In this document: one piece after another, positions 1 to 5,591 of the stretch
How positions within the stretch are numbered: the first letter of the stretch is position 1
Layout: every line of letters starts with the position of its first letter
Origin: an uncultured Ignavibacteriota bacterium
GTDB lineage: Bacteria; Bacteroidota; Ignavibacteria; UBA10030; UBA8401
DNA: 6,986 nt
Assembly (NCBI GenBank): GCA_903907305.1
Contig: CAIVNT010000283.1
Coordinates: 1-6,986, forward strand
Direction: 5' to 3'
The notes under the pieces: model-generated
The model's input: only the letters and a program-made list of their open reading frames with translations
What the model was told of the DNA's origin: nothing
Database searches by the model: none
Position numbers and translations under genes: made by a program

Positions 1-36
1 ATGTAGTATCGAAACCATTGAACAAACAATCAATAC

Positions 37-44
37 AAGGGGAG
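37..44 (+). promoter_or_regulatory. Ribosome binding site of the cyclophilin gene
   Basis: The run AAGGGGAG lies just before the ATG at 46. Its AAGG part (37-40) leaves a 5-base spacer, while the GGAG part (41-44) would leave only one base, so AAGG is the more plausible pairing register. It supports the chosen start. It is one of the clearer ribosome binding sites in a window where several genes have none. Confidence 0.6.
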
Positions 45-45
45 C

Positions 46-663
46 ATGAACTATCTTCACTTTATTCTCTGTGCATTCATTTTGTGCGCACAATTTACCG
101 AAGCTCAAAAAAACACTTCCAAAAACAAAAAGGACAAAACAGCCGTGGGCGAACAACAACCGAATCCGAAGAAAGGATTTGTCGTCATCCAGACAAGTCT
201 CGGGAATATCACCATCCAGTTGAATGATTCTGCCGCACCGAAACATTCAGCGAACTTCCGCAAACTTGCGAAAGAAGGATATTATGACAGTACCACGTTC
301 CATCGTGTGATCCCGAATTTCATGATCCAGGGGGGCGATCCGAACTCGAAGAACAGCGACCGGAGCACGCACGGAATGGGCGGACCGGATTACCGCATCG
401 ATGCCGAGATCGGTCTTTCGCATGACCGCGGAGTGATCGCCGCTGCACGGCAGGGCGATCAGATCAATCCGCAGCGAATGTCCAACGGCAGCCAATTCTA
501 TATCACGGTTGTTCCAACCACATTTCTGGACGGGCAGTATTCCGTGTTCGGAAAGGTTGTTGAGGGAATGGATGTTGCGGACAAGATCGTTGCTGTGCCG
601 CGAGATCCGCGAGATAATCCTCTCGAAAAAGTGATGATCCTTAAAATGACTGTGGTCGAATAA
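46..663 (+). CDS. Secreted cyclophilin-type peptidyl-prolyl cis-trans isomerase
   Basis: This 205-residue cyclophilin catalyses cis-trans isomerisation of X-Pro bonds. Residues 1-20 look like a Sec signal peptide with probable cleavage after TEA-20, so it should act in the periplasm. Neither cysteine (9, 14) sits in a convincing lipobox. A Lys/Asn/Gln-rich linker (about 21-43) leads into the catalytic domain (about 44-205). The active-site signature is present: FHRVIP at 85-90 with the catalytic Arg87, FMIQGGD at 92-98, NGSQFYIT at 147-154 and FLDGQYSVFGKV at 160-171. The position of CypA Trp121 (cyclosporin contact) is Phe160, a common bacterial substitution, so weak cyclosporin sensitivity is expected. 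The start is fixed by an in-frame TGA at 19-21 and a purine-rich AAGGGGAG at 37-44. The downstream holA begins 32 bases after the stop. The client proteins are unknown; exported or outer-membrane proteins are a guess. Confidence 0.95.
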   Translation: MNYLHFILCAFILCAQFTEAQKNTSKNKKDKTAVGEQQPNPKKGFVVIQTSLGNITIQLNDSAAPKHSANFRKLAKEGYYDSTTFHRVIPNFMIQGGDPNSKNSDRSTHGMGGPDYRIDAEIGLSHDRGVIAAARQGDQINPQRMSNGSQFYITVVPTTFLDGQYSVFGKVVEGMDVADKIVAVPRDPRDNPLEKVMILKMTVVE

Positions 664-666
664 ACA

Positions 667-682
667 TCCTTCGCTGAAGGAG
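667..682 (+). promoter_or_regulatory. Hairpin overlapping the holA ribosome binding site
   Basis: TCCTTC (667-672) and GAAGGA (676-681) are perfect inverted repeats separated by a GCT triloop. The 3' arm contains most of AAGGAG (677-682), the only Shine-Dalgarno-like sequence before the holA ATG at 696, 13 bases away. There is no U-run after the stem, so it is not an intrinsic terminator. The stem begins 4 bases after the last base of the cyclophilin stop codon (661-663). A ribosome finishing that gene would be expected to open the stem. Translational coupling is therefore an inference from position; only the repeat itself is seen directly. Confidence 0.4.
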
Positions 683-695
683 TGTCCGAAACATC

Positions 696-1733
696 ATGGC
701 AAAATCCAAAGAAAAATTCAATGTGGAACCGTTTATCTCTTCGTTCAAGAAGGGACAGTTCGCTCCATTATATTTTTTCTGCGGTGAAGAGACCTTCTTG
801 ATCGACGAGGTCGTTGATGCGCTCATTACGCATGCCGTGGATCCAACAATGAGAGAATTCAATTTCGATCTTCTTCACGGTAACGAGATCGACGGAAAAA
901 AGATCGTCTCACTTGCTTCATCGTATCCGATGATGGCGGACCGACGCGTAGTGATCATCAAGGATTTTGACAAAGTTAAAGATAAGGATGTTCTGGAGGC
1001 GTATGCAGAACATCCCTCCGCGACGACTACTCTTGTGATGATAGCACATTCCGCGGATCTACGAAAGAAGCCGTATAGCGTGTTTAAAAAGCTCGGTATC
1101 ATCCACGAAGCATCTGAGTTGCGGGATTATGAGACGGTGGCATGGATCGAATCGCGGATGAAAAAAATGAAACGGACGATGGAACCGGCCGCCGTTCAGT
1201 TATTGTTCGGTTATGTCGGCAGTTCGATGCGTGAACTTTTGAATGAAATAGAGAAGGTTCTGCTGACGATCCCTGAAGGATCGGTCATCACGGCAAAAGA
1301 TATTGAACGTGTGGTCGGTGTCTCGCGTGAATTCACTCCGTTTGAACTTTCCAATAAGATCGCCGAAAAAAAAGTTGCCAAAGCCATGGAGATCGCCGAA
1401 CGTCTCATCAGTTCCGGCGAGAGCCCGGTGGGTCTGATCGCCGTATTGACGCTCCATTTCGTTAAACTGTGGAAGCTGCAGGATGCGCAACGGCAGAAGA
1501 AAAGTGATCAGGAAATGCTTCGGTTCACGTATTTCAATCAGTTTGCATTGAAAGAGAGTCTGGAGCAGTTGAAGAATTTTCGTCCAGGTGAGATCGAAAA
1601 CGTCTTTGTTCTTCTGGCAGAGGCAGATCTTGCTGCTAAATCATCGGGAGATTCAAAACTCATCATGACCAAATTAATCTCCGAGATCGTTTCCGGCACG
1701 ATCGTGCATGCGGAAGAAACTGCAGTGCTATGA
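696..1733 (+). CDS. holA: DNA polymerase III delta subunit (clamp loader)
   Basis: At 345 residues this has the usual length of HolA. Delta is the clamp-loader subunit that binds the beta sliding clamp and opens the ring so it can be placed on primed DNA; it acts in the cytoplasm at the replication fork. Family features are visible: PLYFFCGEETFLIDEVV (24-40), the delta counterpart of the nucleotide-binding region but without a functional Walker A; ADRRVVIIKDFDKV (81-94); LNEIEKVLL (182-190); VGVSREFTPFELSNKI (207-222); and the C-terminal collar-type helix DLAAKSSGDSKLIMTKLI (311-328). The ATG at 696 is the first start after an in-frame TGA at 675-677. The stop overlaps the next gene's ATG in an ATGA. 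An A8 run at 1366-1373 encodes E-K-K; the reading frame continues through it. There is no evident functional link to the LPS genes downstream. Confidence 0.95.
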   Translation: MAKSKEKFNVEPFISSFKKGQFAPLYFFCGEETFLIDEVVDALITHAVDPTMREFNFDLLHGNEIDGKKIVSLASSYPMMADRRVVIIKDFDKVKDKDVLEAYAEHPSATTTLVMIAHSADLRKKPYSVFKKLGIIHEASELRDYETVAWIESRMKKMKRTMEPAAVQLLFGYVGSSMRELLNEIEKVLLTIPEGSVITAKDIERVVGVSREFTPFELSNKIAEKKVAKAMEIAERLISSGESPVGLIAVLTLHFVKLWKLQDAQRQKKSDQEMLRFTYFNQFALKESLEQLKNFRPGEIENVFVLLAEADLAAKSSGDSKLIMTKLISEIVSGTIVHAEETAVL

Positions 1734-3214
1734 GACTATTCGCTGCTCCAACAACCGAGGAATGGCTGTTCATTGTCGTTGTTTTTTTCCTTGTCGGCAT
1801 GATGGTCGCCGCCGCGGAAATGATCCGGCGGCTGCTGAACGGCGGTTCGGAGGTCACCCGCAAATTCGTCCATATCGTCGCCGGCGTGCTGATGATGTGC
1901 TCACCGTTCGTCTTCAATTCGGGAATCCCCGTCCTGACGATCACCGGAATTATGGTGATCGGCACATTCCTTTCCGTGAAACTGGATTTTCTCAAGAGTC
2001 TCCACGGCATCGATCGGTCTTCCTACGGCACAACGTATCATCCGCTTTCATTCTTTCTGTTGGTGCTTCTCTTTTGGGATGTCTCTCCGGTCATTCTGAC
2101 CATTTCAATCTCGATCCTTGCAATTCCGGATGCATTGGCCGCGATGGTGGGACAACGGGTAAAAGTTCCGCATTTTATCGATCTCGATCTTGAAAGAAAA
2201 ACGGTGGAAGGAACAATGACCATGTTCGTCTCATCGTTCCTCTGCATTTATGGATTATTCGGATATTTCAACATACAGACCGCTGCACCGGTTTTCATTG
2301 TCGTTCTGGTGATCTCAATGTTCGTTACCGGCTGGGAATTGATTAGTTTCAAAGGATCGGACAACTTGACCGTGCCATTGAGTGCGGCGTTTCTTTTGTA
2401 TTATTTTCTCTATCCAACCCACGCTCATCCATCGGAACAAATGATCCTTGCGATCGTTCTGGGTGTTTCGATCGGACTATTTTCATATTACTTCAATTTC
2501 CTTTCGCTCAGCGGCAGTGTCGCCACATTCCTGCTCGCGACCATCGTCTACGGCATCGGCGGCTGGATGTGGACGATGCCGATCCTGACATTCTTTATTG
2601 CCTCAAGTCTGTTGTCCAAATACGGAAAAGCAAAGAAAGAAAAACTTGAGCTCATCTTTGACAAATCCAGCAAGCGTGATTCCGGACAGGTGACGGCAAA
2701 CGGTGGTTTGGCAGGGATCATCATTATCCTGTGGTATTCGTTCCCGGAAAGAAATGACTTTTATGTAATGTATCTTGCATCCATCGCGGCTGTTACTGCG
2801 GATACATGGGGAACCGAGATCGGAACATTATTGAAAGGAAGACCTCGTTCCATCATTACGCTTCGGTCTGTGGATGTTGGGACGAGCGGCGGAGTGTCGC
2901 TTGCCGGATTCATCGGCGGTGCGCTTGGCGCGGGGTTAATCGTTCTCTCTGCTGCAATCTTTGAACCTTCATTCCTTTCGTGGAGTATCTCTGGAAAATT
3001 GATCATCAGCGGTGTGATCGGTTCCATTGTGGATAGTCTTCTCGGAGCAACGATCCAGGCGCAATACAGCACTGAAGAGGGCAAAGTGACGGAGAGAACG
3101 GTTGTTCACGAAGTGCCGACTACACTTGTGCGGGGATTCCGGTGGATGAATAACGATCTCGTTAACGTATGCTGCGGTCTCTCCGGTGCTCTGGTTGCAT
3201 ATTTTTTGCTTTAA
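1730..3214 (+). CDS. Fused VTE5-like (phytol/dolichol kinase family) and DUF92/VTE6-like membrane protein
   Basis: This is a 494-residue polytopic inner-membrane protein with roughly a dozen hydrophobic segments and two recognisable halves. Residues 1 to about 225 resemble the CTP-dependent phytol/dolichol kinase and phosphatidate cytidylyltransferase superfamily: RKFVHIVAG (44-52), PDALAAMVG (133-141), KTVEGTMTMF (157-166) and DNLTVPL (211-217). Residues of about 240-494 are DUF92 (TMEM19 family): RDSGQVTANGG (316-326), ADTWGTEIG (357-365), RPRSI (371-375), GTSGGVS (384-390), GSIVDSLLGATIQ (431-443) and NNDLVNVCCGLSGA (474-487). In plants the two families are the separate enzymes VTE5 (phytol to phytyl phosphate) and VTE6 (phytyl phosphate to diphosphate). 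The fusion therefore predicts a two-step kinase giving an isoprenoid diphosphate. The substrate is inferred only; farnesol, geranylgeraniol, phytol or a longer polyprenol are all possible. It starts within holA's stop (ATGA) with a weak GGAAG upstream. Family assignment is confident, function less so. Confidence 0.88.
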   Translation: MRLFAAPTTEEWLFIVVVFFLVGMMVAAAEMIRRLLNGGSEVTRKFVHIVAGVLMMCSPFVFNSGIPVLTITGIMVIGTFLSVKLDFLKSLHGIDRSSYGTTYHPLSFFLLVLLFWDVSPVILTISISILAIPDALAAMVGQRVKVPHFIDLDLERKTVEGTMTMFVSSFLCIYGLFGYFNIQTAAPVFIVVLVISMFVTGWELISFKGSDNLTVPLSAAFLLYYFLYPTHAHPSEQMILAIVLGVSIGLFSYYFNFLSLSGSVATFLLATIVYGIGGWMWTMPILTFFIASSLLSKYGKAKKEKLELIFDKSSKRDSGQVTANGGLAGIIIILWYSFPERNDFYVMYLASIAAVTADTWGTEIGTLLKGRPRSIITLRSVDVGTSGGVSLAGFIGGALGAGLIVLSAAIFEPSFLSWSISGKLIISGVIGSIVDSLLGATIQAQYSTEEGKVTERTVVHEVPTTLVRGFRWMNNDLVNVCCGLSGALVAYFLL

Positions 3215-3229
3215 CCCGTAAAGATTGGT
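3213..3229 (+). repeat. Direct repeat copy 1, upstream of kdsA start
   Basis: AACCCGTAAAGATTGGT matches the copy at 3265-3281 in 16 of 17 positions, with the last 14 identical. This copy begins inside the TAA stop of the preceding gene and fills most of the 25-base gap before kdsA. The copies start 52 bases apart, which is not a multiple of three, so they are read in different frames if at all. Confidence 0.7.
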
Positions 3230-3239
3230 ACCTTAATTT

Positions 3240-4070
3240 ATGATAACGAAAATTGTAACCGTGCAATCCGTAAAGATTGGTGGCGAAAATCCACTGGCGT
3301 TGTTTGCCGGACCGTGTGTCGTTGAAAACCGCGATATGATCATGTATACCGCGGAAAAAGTGAAAGCGATCAGCGAAAAACTCGGAATGCCGGTGATTTT
3401 CAAATCATCGTATAAAAAAGCGAACCGCACAAGCATGAACGGATTTGTGACTATCGGAATAGATGAGGCGCTTGCGATTCTGGATGAAGTGAAACAGACT
3501 TTTGGAATGCCGATCATTACGGATATCCATACCGCTGAAGAAGTTGGAGCTGCAGCGCAGGTGGCGGATATTCTTCAGATCCCGGCGTTCCTTTGCCGAC
3601 AGACCGATCTGTTATTAGCTGCGGGAAAAAGTGGCCGGGCTGTGAATATCAAAAAAGGACAATTTCTTGCACCTGACGACATGAAGCATCCGGTTGAGAA
3701 GGTCGCTTCGACGGGAAATACTGATATTCTCGTATGTGAACGCGGCACGACATTCGGTTATCACAATCTGATTGTTGATATGCGCGGATTGGTGATGATG
3801 AAAAAACTGGGATATCCTGTCGTTCTTGATGCCACACATTCCGTACAGCTGCCGAGCGGCGAGAACGGAAAGAGCGGCGGGCAGCCGGAATTTATTTTTC
3901 CATTATCGCGCGCCGGCGCTGCTGTTGGGATTGATGCACTGTTCGTTGAAACGCATCCTGATCCGTCGAAAGCGTTGAGTGATGCAGCAAGCCAGCTTCC
4001 GCTGTCACAGTTGGAGGATCTGCTGAAGCAGGTTACCGCCATTGATAAAACCGTAAAAGAATTCTTATAA
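3240..4070 (+). CDS. kdsA: 3-deoxy-8-phosphooctulonate (Kdo 8-P) synthase, metal-dependent type
   Basis: KdsA condenses phosphoenolpyruvate with arabinose 5-phosphate to Kdo 8-phosphate in the cytoplasm, an early step toward the LPS inner-core sugar Kdo. The 276 residues form one TIM-barrel domain of normal length. Visible motifs are AGPCVVEN (23-30), KANRTSM (60-66), RQTDLL (120-125), CERGTTFGYHNL (166-177), DATHS (197-201) and FVETHPDP (235-242). Cys26, His200, Glu237 and Asp248 have exactly the spacing of the four metal ligands of the metal-dependent class (Aquifex Cys11, His185, Glu222, Asp233), whereas the E. coli enzyme has Asn in place of Cys. A divalent-metal requirement is therefore predicted. 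An in-frame TAA at 3234-3236 makes the ATG at 3240 the first usable start, and the protein's N-terminus aligns well with the family. No Shine-Dalgarno sequence is visible; the leader is AT-rich and contains a repeat of the gene's own 5' coding region. kdsD follows after 4 bases. Confidence 0.97.
   Translation: MITKIVTVQSVKIGGENPLALFAGPCVVENRDMIMYTAEKVKAISEKLGMPVIFKSSYKKANRTSMNGFVTIGIDEALAILDEVKQTFGMPIITDIHTAEEVGAAAQVADILQIPAFLCRQTDLLLAAGKSGRAVNIKKGQFLAPDDMKHPVEKVASTGNTDILVCERGTTFGYHNLIVDMRGLVMMKKLGYPVVLDATHSVQLPSGENGKSGGQPEFIFPLSRAGAAVGIDALFVETHPDPSKALSDAASQLPLSQLEDLLKQVTAIDKTVKEFL
3265..3281 (+). repeat. Direct repeat copy 2, inside the kdsA N-terminus
   Basis: AATCCGTAAAGATTGGT is the second copy. 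It encodes part of the conserved S-V-K-I-G stretch (residues 10-14) before the GENPL motif of KdsA, so this copy is constrained as coding sequence and is more likely the parent of the upstream one. Confidence 0.7.
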
Positions 4071-4074
4071 TCCC

Positions 4075-5064
4075 ATGTCCAACGATTCTATCGACATTCA
4101 AACAGCAAAACGGGTCATCCGCATGGAAGCGGACTCCGTAGCCGCATTGGAAAAGAACATCAATGCTTCATTCCAAAAAGCGGTGGATATTCTCTATGCG
4201 TGCAAAGGAAGGATCGTCGTAACGGGAATGGGAAAGTCCGGCATTATTGCGCGGAAAATGGTCGCGACGATGAATTCCACCGGAACGCCATCCATCTTTC
4301 TTCATCCTTCCGATGCGGTGCACGGCGACCTCGGTATGGTGCGGAATGACGATGTAGTGATCTGCATCTCGAAGAGCGGGGATACGCAGGAAGTGCGTCA
4401 ACTGATGCCGATGTTCAAACGGATCGGTGTGCCGACGATCTCGATGGTCGGGAATATGAATTCGCATCTTGCATCTCAATCCGACGTTGCACTCGACATT
4501 ACCGTGAAAGAAGAAGCGTGTCCTCATAATCTTGCCCCGACTACATCCACCACCGCAACGCTGGCAATGTGTGATGCCTTGGCTGTGACATTATTGGAAA
4601 AAAAGAATTTCACCGCCGATGATTTTGCCATGTTCCATCCCGGCGGAAATCTCGGCAAACGTCTGCTGCTGAAGATCGAAGAACTGGCGGTGATCGGAGA
4701 ACGAACGCCGAAGATCGGTCTGAGAGCAAGTTTGAAAGATGCTATCCTTGAAATGACAACGAAACGTCTTGGTGCAACGAGTGTTGTGGAAGATAACGGA
4801 CAATTAGCGGGAATCATTACGGACGGAGATCTTCGCAGGCTTTTGCAGAAGACGACGGACGTTACGAATCTATCGGCTGAGCAGGTGATGACACGGAATC
4901 CGAAAACGATCCGGAAAGGGACCCTGGCGAGTATCGCACTGCAGGAGATGGAACAGTTCAGTATCATGCAATTGATCATCGTGGACGATGAACGGAAACC
5001 GTACGGTGTGGTGCATTTACATGATCTTGTCAGAGCCGGACTTGGCGGAGAGTCGTCTACGTGA
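4075..5064 (+). CDS. kdsD: Arabinose-5-phosphate isomerase (KpsF/GutQ family)
   Basis: This enzyme interconverts ribulose 5-phosphate and arabinose 5-phosphate, supplying the substrate of KdsA encoded just upstream. The 329-residue protein has the full family layout: a SIS sugar-isomerase domain (about 30-195) and a tandem CBS pair (about 205-262 and 268-326). All four residues known to be catalytic in E. coli KdsD are present at a constant offset of five: Lys54 in TGMGKSG (50-56), Glu106 in SGDTQEV (101-107), Glu147 in KEEACPHNLAPTTST (145-159) and His188 in FHPGGNLGK (187-195). The ATG at 4075 follows the kdsA stop by 4 bases and has no recognisable ribosome binding site, so it probably depends on re-initiation after kdsA. 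The stop overlaps the GTG start of lptC. Paralogues (GutQ, KpsF) share this fold, but the context between kdsA and lptC favours the LPS role. Confidence 0.96.
   Translation: MSNDSIDIQTAKRVIRMEADSVAALEKNINASFQKAVDILYACKGRIVVTGMGKSGIIARKMVATMNSTGTPSIFLHPSDAVHGDLGMVRNDDVVICISKSGDTQEVRQLMPMFKRIGVPTISMVGNMNSHLASQSDVALDITVKEEACPHNLAPTTSTTATLAMCDALAVTLLEKKNFTADDFAMFHPGGNLGKRLLLKIEELAVIGERTPKIGLRASLKDAILEMTTKRLGATSVVEDNGQLAGIITDGDLRRLLQKTTDVTNLSAEQVMTRNPKTIRKGTLASIALQEMEQFSIMQLIIVDDERKPYGVVHLHDLVRAGLGGESST
5047..5052 (+). promoter_or_regulatory. Ribosome binding site supporting the lptC GTG start
   Basis: GGAGAG lies 8 bases before the GTG at 5061, inside the end of kdsD. Its presence, plus the GTGA stop/start overlap and the lipoprotein signal that begins at once, decides for this non-ATG start. 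Confidence 0.6.
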
Positions 5065-5591
5065 GATCGTTCATTGCAGCTTCATTCCTGATAGTATTTC
5101 TGACCGGATGTGAAGAAAAAGTCAGACCTTCGGTGCTTAATGGTGTCTCCGGCACCCAACTTCCTTCGCAAGAGAGCTGGAATTCAACTATCACATTCTC
5201 GGACTCAGGAATTGTGAAAGCGGTAGTGCGTGCGGGTCACATCTATGCTTATGACAATTCGAGGACGACCTTTCTGGAGTCCGGTGTGATCGTCGACTTC
5301 TACGATGAATTCGGAAAGCACACGACAAAGTTGACATCCATCCGGGGTTCGGTGGATGAAGCAACGAACAATCTTGAAGCGGTTGGTCATGTGGTGGTGA
5401 CGTCTGATAGCGGAACGGTCGTGCATACGGAGAAGATGTTCTGGACGAATGAAGCGCAGTTGATCCATTCGCCTGATTTTGTCCACATCACATCGCCATC
5501 GGAAGATCTGACGGGAACAGGATTTGAATCCGATCACAATTTGCGGAATTACAAGATCTTCAAAGTGAACGGAACGACAGACCGGAAATGA
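5061..5591 (+). CDS. lptC: LPS export system protein LptC, predicted lipoprotein
   Basis: LptC links the inner-membrane LptB2FG extractor to the periplasmic LptA bridge and passes LPS between them. The 176-residue protein has the family's beta-jellyroll pattern: STITFSDSG (42-50), FLESGVIVDFYDEFG (71-85), LTSIRGSVDEATNNLEAVG (91-109), VVVTSDSGTVVHTEKMFW (111-128) and the GTGFESD segment (152-158) near the end. Unlike E. coli LptC, which has an N-terminal transmembrane helix, residues 1-17 form a lipoprotein signal ending in the lipobox LTGC, with Cys17 the predicted lipidated residue and Glu-Glu after it. It starts with GTG, sharing four bases with kdsD's stop, and its own TGA overlaps the next ATG. 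Identification rests on the pattern plus position between kdsD and the OstA-like gene. Confidence 0.9.
   Translation: MRSFIAASFLIVFLTGCEEKVRPSVLNGVSGTQLPSQESWNSTITFSDSGIVKAVVRAGHIYAYDNSRTTFLESGVIVDFYDEFGKHTTKLTSIRGSVDEATNNLEAVGHVVVTSDSGTVVHTEKMFWTNEAQLIHSPDFVHITSPSEDLTGTGFESDHNLRNYKIFKVNGTTDRK

Noticed and set aside
4..9. TAGTAT as a -10 promoter element for the cyclophilin gene
   Set aside because: Too little upstream sequence is available to see a -35 element, and the lineage's promoter consensus is uncertain. A single hexamer resemblance is not enough.
1366..1373. A8 run in holA as a programmed frameshift or slippage site, by analogy with dnaX
   Set aside because: Reading in either shifted frame meets a stop soon after, the normal frame gives a full-length delta subunit, and no stimulatory stem or internal Shine-Dalgarno is obvious. 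Most likely just Glu-Lys-Lys coding.
1708..2193. A 161-codon plus-strand open frame overlapping the start of the fusion gene
   Set aside because: It is an out-of-frame shadow rich in Arg, Cys and His with no family resemblance, while the overlapping frame has clear kinase motifs and membrane helices.
3193..3216. Possible terminator at the end of the fusion gene (GGTT...AACC around a T-rich stretch)
   Set aside because: The stem is only four base pairs with a long loop, and the T-run lies inside the loop and coding region, not after the stem.
4524..4979. A 151-codon open frame on the minus strand inside kdsD
   Set aside because: It lies fully opposite a gene with all catalytic residues intact, has no recognisable domain, and its Ser/Arg/Val/Ile-rich composition is what the complement of a coding frame gives. 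The same applies to the other minus-strand frames (for example 5627-6136 and 4168-4527).
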